Source: Thalassospira sp. ER-Se-21-Dark (lineage in GTDB: Bacteria; Pseudomonadota; Alphaproteobacteria; Rhodospirillales; Thalassospiraceae). Taken from it: DNA of 64,000 nucleotides. Location of the stretch: assembly GCF_017922435.1 (NCBI RefSeq), contig NZ_VDEZ01000003.1, positions 62,001 to 126,000 of the forward strand. Direction: 5' to 3'. Both the position numbers and the translations under genes were made by a program. Shown piece after piece: positions 8,871 through 18,041 of this stretch; the first letter of the stretch is position 1, and every line of letters starts with the position of its first letter. Below the pieces are notes generated by a model that was given only the letters and a program-made list of their open reading frames with translations, did no database searches and was not told the DNA's origin.

Positions 8871-9458
8871 ATGAACCGGCAAACGCAGTATGTCGTTGTC
8901 ATGGGTGTGAGCGGATCGGGCAAAACCGAGGTCGCGCGTCGTCTGGCAAGCATGACAGATACCATGTATCTGGACGCCGACGATCACCATCCAAGCACGA
9001 ATGTAGAACACATGCGCCGTGGTCTTCCGCTCAATGACGACATGCGTTGGCCCTGGCTTGATGCGGTCGCAGCAGCGGCCCGCACGCAGGCTGGTTCAGT
9101 TGCCAGTTCAGACGGAAGCGCAAAGTCCGGTCAGGCCATTTTCATCGCCTGTTCTGCGCTTAAACGGCGCTATCGCGATGTGTTGCGCACGCACCTCGAC
9201 CCGATCACCTTTGTTTTTCTGGATGGCACGCGCGAAGTAATCCAGACCCGGCTTGAACGCCGTGTCGGTCATTTCATGCCATCCGCACTTTTAGACAGCC
9301 AGTTTACAGCTCTCGAGCCGCCGGGGCCGGACGAGAATTGCGTGACTGTCTTTATCGATGCCCCGCTTGAAACTGTTGTTGCCACGGTCCTTGACCGACT
9401 GGCGGAGCGTGAAGACGGCAGTTTTTCCTTTGTCAAAGAGAATACTGCCGGAAAATAA
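8871..9458 (+). CDS. gntK: Gluconokinase
   Basis: A 195-residue cytosolic kinase that phosphorylates D-gluconate to 6-phosphogluconate. The Walker A loop GVSGSGKT is at residues 12-19, followed by the GntK blocks LDADDHHP, GLPLNDDMRWPWL, IFIACSALKRRYRD and RVGHFMPSALLDSQ with LEPP, all typical of the GntK/IdnK family. ATG at 8871 gives the standard length; an in-frame GTG at 8853 is possible. It is the first gene after the tandem operators and ends 21 bp before the TRAP binding protein, so uptake and phosphorylation appear to be one regulon. Confidence 0.95.
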   Translation: MNRQTQYVVVMGVSGSGKTEVARRLASMTDTMYLDADDHHPSTNVEHMRRGLPLNDDMRWPWLDAVAAAARTQAGSVASSDGSAKSGQAIFIACSALKRRYRDVLRTHLDPITFVFLDGTREVIQTRLERRVGHFMPSALLDSQFTALEPPGPDENCVTVFIDAPLETVVATVLDRLAEREDGSFSFVKENTAGK

Positions 9459-9479
9459 GGCATTTTAGGGAGAAGACGA

Positions 9480-10508
9480 ATGACCAAGACTCTTAAATCG
9501 CTTGCAGGTGCAGGCTTTATCGCAACCCTGATTGCAACGGCGCCGTTTGCCGCCAATGCGCAGGAATTTACCCTCAAGATGCAGTCGAGCGATGCTGCTG
9601 GCGTGCCTAACTTTGAGCTGGAACAGGAATGGGCCGAACGTGTCGGCGTCATGACCGGTGGCCGCGTTTCCGTGGAAATGCTTCCGGTTAACTCGATTGT
9701 CGAACATGCCGAAACCCAGGACGCCATTGCGGCCGGCATTCTTGACGGTCACATCACCGACACCAGCTATTTCACCGGTAAAGATCCGGCATTCGGCCTG
9801 ATCGCCAACCCGGTTGGCGCATGGTCGGCACCGTCCGAAATGCTGCGCTTTGTTGAATATGGCGGCGGCAAGGAACTGATGAACAGCCTTCTGAACCCGC
9901 GTGGTTTGCAGTTCATCGGTGCCGTTACCCCGGGCCTGGAAGCATTTGTTTCCTCTGTCCCGCTTGATGGCGTTGCCGATCTTAAAGGCCTGAAAATGCG
10001 TGCCCCGGAAGGCATGGTTCAGCAGGTCTTCGCCGCAGCCGGCGCATCGCCGGTGAACATCCCGCAGTCCGAAGTATTCACCTCGCTTGATAAAAAAGTG
10101 ATCGATGCTGCGGATGCGACCGTGTTCTCGACCAACCAGGCCATGGGTCTGCATGATGTTGCAAAACATCCGGTCTATCCGGGCTTCCACTCCATGCCGA
10201 TGCTTGAAGTCTCGATCAACAAGACCAAGTGGGATTCCATGCCGGCTGATATCCAGGCGATCCTTGAAATGTCGGTCCGTGATCTGGCCCATGACATGGA
10301 TGCACGTCTGGCGATGAAAGACATGGAAGCTGTTGCCAAGGCCCGTTCGGAAGGTGGCGTCACCATCCACAACTGGTCGGCTGAAGAGCGTGCGAAGTTC
10401 CGTCAGATTGCCACCAGCCAGTGGGAAAAAGTCGCGGCACGTTCCGAAGATGCACAGCGTGTATACGACACCCTTGTAGACTACCTTAAGTCACAGGGTA
10501 TGATCTAA
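9480..10508 (+). CDS. TRAP transporter substrate-binding protein (DctP family)
   Basis: A 342-residue periplasmic protein. It has a clear Sec signal peptide (positively charged MTKTLKSLAG, hydrophobic core, cleavage after AANA at about 27) and then a DctP fold beginning with FTLKMQSSDA. It captures a carboxylate ligand for the DctQM permease encoded next. Co-occurrence with gluconokinase and a LacI regulator suggests gluconate or another sugar acid rather than C4-dicarboxylates. A strong hairpin follows within 20 bp of the stop. The family call is firm; the ligand is inferred. Confidence 0.9.
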   Translation: MTKTLKSLAGAGFIATLIATAPFAANAQEFTLKMQSSDAAGVPNFELEQEWAERVGVMTGGRVSVEMLPVNSIVEHAETQDAIAAGILDGHITDTSYFTGKDPAFGLIANPVGAWSAPSEMLRFVEYGGGKELMNSLLNPRGLQFIGAVTPGLEAFVSSVPLDGVADLKGLKMRAPEGMVQQVFAAAGASPVNIPQSEVFTSLDKKVIDAADATVFSTNQAMGLHDVAKHPVYPGFHSMPMLEVSINKTKWDSMPADIQAILEMSVRDLAHDMDARLAMKDMEAVAKARSEGGVTIHNWSAEERAKFRQIATSQWEKVAARSEDAQRVYDTLVDYLKSQGMI

Positions 10509-10525
10509 GACAGATCAGCTTTTTC

Positions 10526-10556
10526 GCCGGCAGCAACCCACCGTGTTGCTGCCGGC
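10526..10556 (+). other. Hairpin between dctP and dctQ
   Basis: A 12-bp perfect stem, GCCGGCAGCAAC / GTTGCTGCCGGC, with a 7-nt loop and no T-tract. Its position after the binding-protein gene suggests mRNA stabilisation or partial attenuation rather than full termination. Confidence 0.7.
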
Positions 10557-10567
10557 AAACTGCTGGG

Positions 10568-10637
10568 ATACAATCCGGCTGGTTCCGTGATCCGAGACGT
10601 ATCGGGACTGAAGGCCTCCCTCCTTGCCGGATTGTAT
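10568..10637 (+). other. Second inverted repeat ahead of dctQ
   Basis: The 12-bp arms ATACAATCCGGC (10568-10579) and GCCGGATTGTAT (10626-10637) enclose 46 nt and end 26 bp before the dctQ start. It may shape the translation initiation region of the small permease. Confidence 0.55.
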
Positions 10638-10663
10638 TTCCTGTTGATGCAAGGAACGCAGAA

Positions 10664-11266
10664 ATGTCTGACACCCCGCAACATTCACCGTTGCCCGAAC
10701 TTCCCGAACTTGAAGAAAGCACCGATCAGGCAACTGAGGTGTCCGGTCTTCTGGGCCAGATGATTACGAAGGTTTCCAGCGTGTTCGCCATTGGATTTCT
10801 GCTTTCCATGGCGACGTTGATTTATGAGATCGTGGCACGTCACGTTTTTGGCAGCCCGACCTTGTGGGCGCATGAAACCACGACCTTTATCTGTGCTGTC
10901 GGCTTTGTGTTTGGCGGCCTTTATTGTGCCGCGCGCGACAAGCATATTCGTGTTGTCCTGCTTTATGACATTGCCGGACCGAAAATGCGCAAGACGCTTG
11001 ATATCTGTATTTCGCTGGTCTGCATGATCGCATCGGGCTTCTTTGCCTGGGCCGCCTGGCTGATGGTCGAACGTGCTGTCTTTACGCCCACTGGTGACAT
11101 CCACCTTGAAACAACCGGCAGTGCGTTCAATGCGCCTTATCCGGGCGTGCTTAAGGTGTTTTTGTTGGTGGTCCTGATTGTATTGATGGTTCAGTTCCTG
11201 GTTCAGGCCTTCAACTATGCCCGCAAGGCACCGATCATGCCGGCATCCCACACTTCGACCGAATAA
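10664..11266 (+). CDS. TRAP transporter small permease (DctQ family)
   Basis: A 200-residue inner-membrane protein with four hydrophobic segments in the DctQ pattern (FAIGFLLSMATLIYEIVARH, ICAVGFVFGGLYCAARDKH, then two more) and a longer than usual polar N-terminus of about 35 residues. The AAGGAACG ribosome site supports ATG at 10664. It pairs with the large permease encoded 73 bp downstream and with the DctP-type binding protein upstream. Confidence 0.88.
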   Translation: MSDTPQHSPLPELPELEESTDQATEVSGLLGQMITKVSSVFAIGFLLSMATLIYEIVARHVFGSPTLWAHETTTFICAVGFVFGGLYCAARDKHIRVVLLYDIAGPKMRKTLDICISLVCMIASGFFAWAAWLMVERAVFTPTGDIHLETTGSAFNAPYPGVLKVFLLVVLIVLMVQFLVQAFNYARKAPIMPASHTSTE

Positions 11267-11339
11267 TCTGCGCCTCGTGCCCAATCAATTGATGCGTCTC
11301 CGCACGGCCATGCCAAGCAGCGCAACAGGATACATTTAA

Positions 11340-12647
11340 ATGTTTGATTTACAGTCCCTTGGCATCGAATTCGGCACACTTGCCATGTTTGTCATGCTGC
11401 TTGGTTTCCTTGTGACCGGCATGCCGTTGGCATTTGTCACGCTGTTGATTGCCTTGATCTTTACCCTTGGCTGGTTCGGCCCGATGGCAGTACCGCTGAT
11501 CACAAGCCGGGTCTATTCATTCGTTTCATCCTTTGTTTTCGTCTCGGTACCGATGTTCGTCCTGATGGCGGCCATCCTTGACCGATCCGGTATTGCGCGC
11601 GATTTGTTTGATGCCATGCGCCTGTTTGGCGGACGCCTTAAAGGCGGCGTTGCGGTTCAGACGATCTTTGTTGCTGTGATCCTGGCTGCCATGAGCGGCA
11701 TCATCGGCGGCGAGATTGTTCTGCTCGGCCTGATCGCCCTGCCCCAGATGCTGCGTCAGGGCTATGACAAGAACCTCGCCATCGGCGTTGTCTGTGCCGG
11801 TGGGTCGCTGGGCACCATGGTGCCGCCTTCGATTGTTTTGATCATTTATGGCCTGACCGCGAACGTATCGATCGGTGATCTGTTCACCTCGGCCTTTTTG
11901 CCGGGCTTCATGCTGGCGGGCTTCTATGTGGCTTATGTGCTGTTTCGCTCTTACACCGGCAACAACATCGCCCCGCCGCCGCAGACCGAAAAAATCCCGC
12001 GCGAAGAAAAGATCCGCCTGCTCAAGGGCCTTTTCCTGCCTATTCTGGTCGTGTTCTGCGTTCTGGGGTCGATCTATGGTGGCATCGCATCCGTGACCGA
12101 GGCATCGGCCGTCGGTGTGGCCGGTGTGATCGCCTCGACTGTTCTGCGGCGGGAATTTTCGCTTCCGATGCTTAAGGCGGCAGCACTTCAAACGCTTTCG
12201 ACCTGCGGCATGATTGTCTGGATCGGCATCGGTGCATCTGCCCTTGTCGGCGTATTCAACCTGATGGGCGGGATCAAGTTTGTCTCAACCCTGATCACAG
12301 GCATTTCTGATGATCCAACCATCATCATCCTGTTCATGATGCTGATCCTGTTCGTGCTGGGCATGTTCCTTGACTGGGTCGGTATCGCGCTTCTGACCAT
12401 GCCGATCTTTGTGCCAATCGTAAAAGAGCTCGGCTACGACCCGGTCTGGTTTGGCGTGCTGTTCGCGATGAACATGCAGGTAAGCTTCCTGTCGCCGCCA
12501 TTCGGGCCTGCGGCCTTTTACCTGAAATCGGTCGCGCCACCCGACATATCGCTTGGCGATATCTTCAAGTCGCTTCTGCCCTTTATCTGCCTGCAGATTT
12601 TGGCCGTGGCCCTTCTGATCATCTTCCCGGGCCTTGCCGGGGGCTAA
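11340..12647 (+). CDS. TRAP transporter large permease (DctM family)
   Basis: A 435-residue, very hydrophobic inner-membrane protein of the DctM family with about 12 membrane segments. It carries the family hallmarks LVTGMPLAFVTL, GGEIVLLGLIALP, GGSLGTMVPPSI and a C-terminal LSPPFGPAAFYL. It forms the sodium- or proton-driven channel unit of the TRAP system with DctQ. The gene ends the operon and is followed by a perfect palindromic terminator shared with the convergent acdS. Confidence 0.93.
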   Translation: MFDLQSLGIEFGTLAMFVMLLGFLVTGMPLAFVTLLIALIFTLGWFGPMAVPLITSRVYSFVSSFVFVSVPMFVLMAAILDRSGIARDLFDAMRLFGGRLKGGVAVQTIFVAVILAAMSGIIGGEIVLLGLIALPQMLRQGYDKNLAIGVVCAGGSLGTMVPPSIVLIIYGLTANVSIGDLFTSAFLPGFMLAGFYVAYVLFRSYTGNNIAPPPQTEKIPREEKIRLLKGLFLPILVVFCVLGSIYGGIASVTEASAVGVAGVIASTVLRREFSLPMLKAAALQTLSTCGMIVWIGIGASALVGVFNLMGGIKFVSTLITGISDDPTIIILFMMLILFVLGMFLDWVGIALLTMPIFVPIVKELGYDPVWFGVLFAMNMQVSFLSPPFGPAAFYLKSVAPPDISLGDIFKSLLPFICLQILAVALLIIFPGLAGG

Positions 12648-12652
12648 AAACG

Positions 12653-12684
12653 AAGGGCGGAGCCAGCTGGCTCCGCCCTTTTTA
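12653..12684. terminator. Bidirectional terminator between dctM and acdS
   Basis: A perfect 28-bp palindrome (12 bp stem AAGGGCGGAGCC, AGCT centre) ends in CCTTTTT on the plus strand. It lies between two convergent genes and can serve both. Confidence 0.88.
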
Positions 12685-12699
12685 CATTTCCCGCGACCG

Positions 12700-13716
12700 T
12701 TAGCCGTTGCGATAGATATAGCTGTATGCATTGATCGCAGGCACGCCACCAAGATGGGCATAAAGGACTTTCGATCCCTTGGGAAAGTATCCTTTGCGAA
12801 CCAGATCAATCATGCCCTGCATTGATTTCCCCTCATAAACCGGATCAGTCATCATGCCTTCAAGGCGTCCACAAAGACGGATGGCTTCATTGGTTTCCTC
12901 AGATGGCACACCATAGAGCGGATAGGCGTAATCTTCGATCAGGGTGATATCCCGGTCCGAAATACCGCCTTCCAGCTCCACCAGATCGGCGGTTTTCTGT
13001 GCTATCGCAAGCACCTGTGCGCGGGTCTGATCCGGTGTTGCCGACGCATCAATGCCGACCACCTTGTCAGCCCGACCATCTGCGGCAAAGCCGACTGCCA
13101 TCCCGGCATGGGTTGAGCCGGTCACGGTACAGACGACGACATAATCAAACTTGAAGCCAAGTTCGGCTTCCTGCGCACGAACTTCCTCGGCGAAGCCAAC
13201 GAACCCAAGGCCACCATATTTATGAACCGATGCCCCGGCAGGAATGGCATAGGGCACACCGCCCTTGGCCTTTACATCCTCGAGGGCGGCTTCCCAGCTT
13301 TCGCGAATACCGATGTCAAATCCTTCATCGACCAGTTCGATCTGCGCACCCATCACCCGGCTCATCAGGATGTTGCCTACACGGTCATAGACCGCATCAT
13401 TGAATGGCACCCAGCTTTCCTGCACCAACCGGCATTTCATCCCGATCTTGGCGGCAATCGCTGCGACCTGCCGGGTATGGTTGGATTGCACGCCACCGAT
13501 GGTCACCAGCGTATCGGCCCCGGATTTGATCGCATCGGGAATGATATATTCCATCTTGCGGACCTTGTTCCCGCCAAAAGCCAAACCGGAATTGCAGTCT
13601 TCGCGCTTGGCGTAAAGTTCAACATCGCCACCAAGATGGGCGGACAGACGCGGCAAAGACTCAATCGGGGTTGGGCCAAAGGTCAGCGGATATTTTTCGA
13701 ACTTGTGCAACTTCAT
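12700..13716 (-). CDS. acdS: 1-aminocyclopropane-1-carboxylate deaminase
   Basis: A 338-residue PLP enzyme, exactly the length of the Pseudomonas enzyme and collinear with it as I recall it. It has [17 protein letters not shown] with the PLP lysine about residue 51, [14 protein letters not shown] with the catalytic serine region, [20 protein letters not shown], and the active-site region [12 protein letters not shown]. It converts ACC to 2-oxobutyrate and ammonia. ATG at 13716 has TCAGGAG upstream; a longer reading adds 17 unrelated residues. It faces an Lrp-type regulator. D-cysteine desulfhydrase is the alternative activity in this family, but overall resemblance favours ACC deaminase. Confidence 0.9.
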   Translation of the reverse strand: MKLHKFEKYPLTFGPTPIESLPRLSAHLGGDVELYAKREDCNSGLAFGGNKVRKMEYIIPDAIKSGADTLVTIGGVQSNHTRQVAAIAAKIGMKCRLVQESWVPFNDAVYDRVGNILMSRVMGAQIELVDEGFDIGIRESWEAALEDVKAKGGVPYAIPAGASVHKYGGLGFVGFAEEVRAQEAELGFKFDYVVVCTVTGSTHAGMAVGFAADGRADKVVGIDASATPDQTRAQVLAIAQKTADLVELEGGISDRDITLIEDYAYPLYGVPSEETNEAIRLCGRLEGMMTDPVYEGKSMQGMIDLVRKGYFPKGSKVLYAHLGGVPAINAYSYIYRNG

Positions 13717-13875
13717 CGGACACTCCTGAAAACTGATTGAAACCGTCTTCAGGCTAGCGCGACACATTTGAAAGGTGCTCTCGTAGTTCGGATTGATTTT
13801 CCCGGCTCAGACCGTCACACTTTGATCAAATCACCATTTGTTCCATTAATTGGTAAATTTACGGAAGGTTCTTCC
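13717..13875. promoter_or_regulatory. Divergent acdS-acdR control region
   Basis: This 159-bp region holds the palindrome TTTGATCAAA (13821-13830) and, nearby, ACCA...TGGT symmetry around CCATTAATTGG (13843-13853). Short AT-centred dyads of this kind are typical Lrp-family sites, and their position is nearer to the regulator's start. Confidence 0.5.
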
Positions 13876-14340
13876 ATGCATTTTGAGCCTGACAAGATCG
13901 ACTTCAAGATTTTGCGCCTGTTGCAGCAAGATGGCCGCATGGGCAATGCCGAAATTGCCAAACAGGTCAATGTAAGTGCTGCCACCTGCCACCGTCGGAC
14001 ACAAAAGCTGATTGAGGAAGGCTATGTCAAAAACATCCGTGCCCAGATCGCGCCGGAAAAAGTCGACCGCGGTGCCCTGGTGATTGTCGGCGTGGTGCTT
14101 GATCGCTCAACACCCGAAAGCTTCGCCGAGTTCGAGGCAAACTGTCGCACCATGCCCTTCATTCTGGATTGTCACCTCGTGGCGGGTGATTTCGACTATT
14201 TCCTGAAAATCCGGGTGCGCGATATGGCTGACTTCAACCGTCTGCACGGTGATCAACTGATCGCCCTGCCCGGTGTGCGCCAAACCCGCACTTTCTTTGT
14301 CATGAAGGAAGTGGTCGATAACGCGCCACTGCCGTTCTGA
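13876..14340 (+). CDS. acdR: Lrp/AsnC-family regulator (AcdR-like)
   Basis: A 154-residue regulator with an N-terminal AsnC-type winged helix (DFKILRLLQQDGRMGNAEIA, then VSAATCHRRTQKL) and a C-terminal RAM ligand domain (ALVIVGVVLDR, LVAGDFDYFLKIRVRD). ATG at 13876 has a GGAAGG site and gives the normal length. It is divergently paired with ACC deaminase, the arrangement known for AcdR-AcdS, in which AcdR controls deaminase expression in response to ACC. The symbol rests on this pairing. Confidence 0.85.
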   Translation: MHFEPDKIDFKILRLLQQDGRMGNAEIAKQVNVSAATCHRRTQKLIEEGYVKNIRAQIAPEKVDRGALVIVGVVLDRSTPESFAEFEANCRTMPFILDCHLVAGDFDYFLKIRVRDMADFNRLHGDQLIALPGVRQTRTFFVMKEVVDNAPLPF

Positions 14341-14361
14341 CGGCATTTGCCAAAACATATG

Positions 14362-14398
14362 ACAAAGGCGATATCCAACAGATATCGCCTTTGTTTTA
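14362..14398 (+). terminator. Terminator after acdR
   Basis: A 14-bp perfect stem (ACAAAGGCGATATC and its complement, 5-nt loop CAACA) is followed by TTTT. It sits between convergent acdR and gor and could serve both. Confidence 0.88.
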
Positions 14399-14426
14399 GG
14401 GTCTTTTTTCGCACGCAGCGCAGCAG

Positions 14427-15785
14427 TTAACTTACCGGCGAACGCATGGTGACGAATTCCTCCGCCGCTGACGGATGAACCGCAACGGTCTGATCGAACT
14501 GGGCTTTGGTTGCGCCCATGCGAACAGCAATGCCGATGCCCTGAATGATTTCAGCCGCATCCGGGCCGACCATATGCGCGCCAAGCACCACATCGGTGGT
14601 TTTGTCGACCACAAGTTTCATCAGCGTTTTTTCATCACGGCCCGACAGGGTGTGGCGCATCGGCTTGAAGGTCGATTTGTAAATTTCGATGTCTTTGCCC
14701 TTATCGCGCGCTTCTTCCTCGGAAAGGCCGACGGTGCCAACCGGTGGCTGGCTGAAGACCGCGGTCGGGATGGCCTGATAGGACATTGACCACGGCTTGC
14801 CGCCATAGACTGTGTCGGCAAATGACATGCCTTCCTTGATCGCGACCGGGGTCAGTTGCACATGATCGCGAACATCGCCAACGGCATAGATGTTTGGAAC
14901 GCTGGTCTGCAAACCGGCATTGGTTTTGATCGCCCCGCGGTCGTTCAGCTCCACCCCGGCCTGTTCAAGGCCCAGACCATGGGTTTTGGGTTCGCGCCCC
15001 GTGGCGAACATGATGGCATCGACTTCCTGATGACCACCACCGGTCAGTGTCAGGCTGAGAGAGCCGTCATCATTCTTTTCAATCGCCGTGACATTGGTGT
15101 CCAGGCGCAGATCGATGCCCTTTTTGACGATTTCGGCGGCAAGATGGTTACGAATATCGTTATCAAAACCGCGCAATATCTGATCACCGCGATAGAACTG
15201 GGTCACGTTTGCGCCAAGACCGGCAAAGATACCGGCAAATTCAACGGCAATGTAACCGCCACCAACAACCGCGATGCGTTCGGGCAGATCTTCAAGGTGG
15301 AAGGCCTGATTGGATGAAATGGCATGTTCGATACCCGGGATATCAGGCATGACCGGCGTCCCACCGACAGCAATCAGAATACGTTCGGCAGTCACCGTTT
15401 TGTCGCCGACTTCAAGGGTATGGGCATCTTTCAGGACCGCACGGCTTTCAAACAGCTCGACATTCGATCCCTTCAGAAGGCTTTTATAGATGCCATTGAG
15501 ACGATTGATCTCGGTATCCTTGTTTTCGATCAGGGTCTTCCAGCTAAAGCTCGGCTCCCCCGGAAGGGTCCAGCCATAGGCAGAGGCATCTTCGAAATCC
15601 TCGGCAAAGTGTGCGCCGTAGACCAGCAGTTTTTTCGGCACACAGCCACGGATTACGCACGTACCGCCAACCTGGCTTTCTTCGGCGATGGCGACCTTGG
15701 CACCATATCCCGATGCCACGCGGGCGGCGCGCACACCACCCGAACCGGCACCAACAACAAACAAATCAAAATCATAGTCCGACAT
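14427..15785 (-). CDS. gor: Glutathione-disulfide reductase
   Basis: A 452-residue FAD/NADPH disulfide oxidoreductase that keeps glutathione reduced. The FAD motif VGAGSGGVRAAR lies near the N-terminus, the redox cysteines are C43 and C48 in GGTCVIRGCVPKK, and an NADP-type Rossmann motif VVGGGYIAVEFAG is in the middle. The C-terminal base pair His437/Glu442 lies in AVHPSAAEE. ATG at 15785 removes 52 upstream residues that do not belong to the fold. Glutathione synthesis (gshA) is elsewhere in the window. Trypanothione reductase and related enzymes share the motifs, but glutathione reductase is by far the likeliest. Confidence 0.93.
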   Translation of the reverse strand: MSDYDFDLFVVGAGSGGVRAARVASGYGAKVAIAEESQVGGTCVIRGCVPKKLLVYGAHFAEDFEDASAYGWTLPGEPSFSWKTLIENKDTEINRLNGIYKSLLKGSNVELFESRAVLKDAHTLEVGDKTVTAERILIAVGGTPVMPDIPGIEHAISSNQAFHLEDLPERIAVVGGGYIAVEFAGIFAGLGANVTQFYRGDQILRGFDNDIRNHLAAEIVKKGIDLRLDTNVTAIEKNDDGSLSLTLTGGGHQEVDAIMFATGREPKTHGLGLEQAGVELNDRGAIKTNAGLQTSVPNIYAVGDVRDHVQLTPVAIKEGMSFADTVYGGKPWSMSYQAIPTAVFSQPPVGTVGLSEEEARDKGKDIEIYKSTFKPMRHTLSGRDEKTLMKLVVDKTTDVVLGAHMVGPDAAEIIQGIGIAVRMGATKAQFDQTVAVHPSAAEEFVTMRSPVS

Positions 15786-16011
15786 GCGGAAATTCCTGTT
15801 TTGGTCAATTGACAACATGGCGCCAAATGTAGGGCGAATTTGCCAAGAGTCGAGGTAAAACACGGTAAACCGGGCGTAAAATCCGCGTGAAAGGGCCCCA
15901 AGATACCCGCAAAGGCGCAAGATGCCGCTATGGGATAGCATTTTTAAACTTTTGGGTTATATGATCTGGCAGACGCGATGGGGATTGCGACAACTTGATA
16001 GGATTTTATCC

Positions 16012-16431
16012 ATGAACGACCATATTCACGGTCAGGATGCGTCTTTTGACAATGCACCGCGCTATACAGACGAGCGCGGCGGGAATACAGCCGCTGTCTG
16101 TTACGGGCTGATGATCGCAACCCTGTTTACGGCCTTTGCCACGGGTTTGATTGCGCTGATTGTGTCCTATGTCGCGCGTGAAGACGACAATCATTGGACC
16201 AACAGCCACTACACGTTTGTCATCCGGACATTCTGGATCAGCATCCTTTATGCCATCATTCTTGGCTTCTTCACCTTCGTGATTGGCTGGATCCCGCTTC
16301 TGGGTTGGGCTGTCGTCGGGTTGATGGCGCTTTACACCACCGCCTGGTTTATCGGGCGTAATGTGATCGGCCTTCTGCGTGCGCTGAATGGCCGCCCGAT
16401 TGATAACCCGCAAAGCTGGTTCTTTGGCTGA
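16012..16431 (+). CDS. DUF4870-like small membrane protein
   Basis: A 139-residue protein with a polar N-terminus and three or four hydrophobic segments (VCYGLMIATLFTAFATGLIA onward). The central SHYTFVIRTFWISILYAII resembles the SHYRFQIRTFW pattern of DUF4870-type proteins. ATG at 16012 is preceded by GATAGGAT. The function of the family is unknown. It lies upstream of, but is not obviously co-transcribed with, the dGTPase-like gene. Confidence 0.75.
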   Translation: MNDHIHGQDASFDNAPRYTDERGGNTAAVCYGLMIATLFTAFATGLIALIVSYVAREDDNHWTNSHYTFVIRTFWISILYAIILGFFTFVIGWIPLLGWAVVGLMALYTTAWFIGRNVIGLLRALNGRPIDNPQSWFFG

Positions 16432-16445
16432 TCGCCCATAAACGC

Positions 16446-16483
16446 GGTGCAATCGGGTCAAAGACTGTTTGTCCGATTGCACC
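16446..16483 (+). other. Perfect hairpin after the small membrane protein
   Basis: The stem GGTGCAATCGG / CCGATTGCACC (11 bp, 16-nt loop) starts 15 bp after the stop. There is no T-tract, so it is an mRNA 3-prime structure or weak terminator at best. Confidence 0.6.
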
Positions 16484-16543
16484 GGACTCCCCGGCCCGTT
16501 AAAGTTGCCCGATAATAACATTTGATTTGGACAGGGGTAAAAA

Positions 16544-17992
16544 GTGGCGTCGTCTGTACAGGGTTCCGGCGATAAAATGCGCTGGGAAGATCTTCTTTCT
16601 TCTCATCGGCTTGAATTCAAGGATGGCAAAATTCGCCTGCCCGAAGGTGCCCCCTATCCGACACCCGATGGCCGAAGCCCGTTTCAGATCGATGTTGATC
16701 GGGTAATCTTCTCATCCTCGTTCCGGCGTTTGCAAAACAAGACGCAGGTTCACCCCTTATCCGAAAATGATCATGTCCATACCCGCCTGACCCACACGAT
16801 AGAGGTCGGCTCGGTCGGGCAGTCATTGGGGCTGATGGCAGGCGCGCATATCGTCAAAAACCTGCCCAAGGGATCGGAAACCACAGTGGCCGATATCGGG
16901 TATATGGTACAGGCCGCGTGCCTGGCCCACGATATCGGCAACCCGCCATTCGGGCATTCCGGCGAAGACGCCATCAATGAATGGTTCACCACATCGCGTC
17001 TTGCCAAGAATGAGCTGACATCGCGCCTTTCCGGGCCGGAGCTTGAAGATCTGCGCCATTTCGAAGGTAACGCCCAAGGGTTACGCATCATCAGTCAGCT
17101 CGAAATGAAGCGCTTTGACGGTGGGCTTAACCTGACATACGGCACGCTGGGCAGTTTCATCAAATATCCGCGCAGCACATCGGTTCCTGACGCCCGCCGC
17201 AAGGAATATACCGGCCTTAAAAAGCCCGGCTATTATCAGGCCGAACGCGACATTGCGCAGGCGATTGCCAGGGTTTGCGGCCTGTCCCCGCTTGAAGGAT
17301 TTGACGGTGCATGGCGGCGTCATCCGCTGGTCTATCTGGTCGAGGCGGCCGATGACATCTGTTATTCCGTGGTCGATCTTGAAGATGGCTGGGAACTGGG
17401 CTGTGTCAGCTTCGAGGAAGTCGAACGTGCGCTGGCCCCGATTGCCCGCCATCCGGAAAAATATGACGGCGATGCCGAACAACGCTGGAAAGACCTGCGT
17501 TCGGAAGGCTGGTATGCCGAAAAATCAGAAGATGACCAGATCGGGTTCCTGCGCGGCAAGGCGATTGGCAATCTGGTCAAGGCGGCCGTTGATGCCTTCA
17601 TCGAACATGAAGACGCATTGCTTGCCGGTACCATCGAAGGTGATCTTTTGGCCAACACCCCGCTTGGCCCCTACGCCAAGGCGTGCAAGAAGCTGGCCGT
17701 GCAAAAGATCTATAACGCGCCGCATGTCCTGCCGATTGAAATGGCCGGGTTTGAAGTCATCAATGGCCTGCTTGACAGCTTTGTCCGGGCTGCCATCGAC
17801 ATTGACGAGCACAAAAATCATGGCAAACGCCTGCCACCGCAGGCAGACCGCATCGACAAGCTTCTGTCGGGCAAGCTGATGGCAGCCCCCGACCTGTATA
17901 GTCGCCTGATGCGGGTGATGGATTACATTTCCGGCATGACGGATCGTTATGCGGTAACCCTGTTCAGGAAGCTTCAGGGCATCACCATCTAA
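16544..17992 (+). CDS. dgt: dGTPase-like HD-domain triphosphohydrolase
   Basis: A 482-residue protein of the deoxyguanosinetriphosphate triphosphohydrolase family, which cleaves dNTPs to nucleoside and triphosphate. The N-terminal SSFRRLQNKTQVHPL is followed by the HD metal motif HTRLTHTIEV and AACLAHDIGNPPFGHSGED, then the family block DDICYSVVDLEDG. A GTG at 16544 with ACAGGGG upstream gives a complete N-terminus; ATG at 16574 is an alternative. It is single and ends in a strong terminator. Specificity for dGTP over other dNTPs cannot be read from the sequence. Confidence 0.92.
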   Translation: MASSVQGSGDKMRWEDLLSSHRLEFKDGKIRLPEGAPYPTPDGRSPFQIDVDRVIFSSSFRRLQNKTQVHPLSENDHVHTRLTHTIEVGSVGQSLGLMAGAHIVKNLPKGSETTVADIGYMVQAACLAHDIGNPPFGHSGEDAINEWFTTSRLAKNELTSRLSGPELEDLRHFEGNAQGLRIISQLEMKRFDGGLNLTYGTLGSFIKYPRSTSVPDARRKEYTGLKKPGYYQAERDIAQAIARVCGLSPLEGFDGAWRRHPLVYLVEAADDICYSVVDLEDGWELGCVSFEEVERALAPIARHPEKYDGDAEQRWKDLRSEGWYAEKSEDDQIGFLRGKAIGNLVKAAVDAFIEHEDALLAGTIEGDLLANTPLGPYAKACKKLAVQKIYNAPHVLPIEMAGFEVINGLLDSFVRAAIDIDEHKNHGKRLPPQADRIDKLLSGKLMAAPDLYSRLMRVMDYISGMTDRYAVTLFRKLQGITI

Positions 17993-17994
17993 CA

Positions 17995-18022
17995 AAAAAC
18001 CCGGCCAGATGGCCGGGTTTTT
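17995..18022. terminator. Bidirectional terminator between dgt and cysH
   Basis: The stem AAAAACCCGGCC / GGCCGGGTTTTT with a 4-nt loop has A- and T-tracts on both sides, between convergent genes. Confidence 0.92.
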
Positions 18023-18041
18023 CATGAAAGCCTGATCGGGC

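Noticed and set aside
9465..10370. A 301-codon minus-strand frame opposite dctP
   Set aside because: Antisense to a clear TRAP binding protein; His/Arg/Gly-rich with no motifs.
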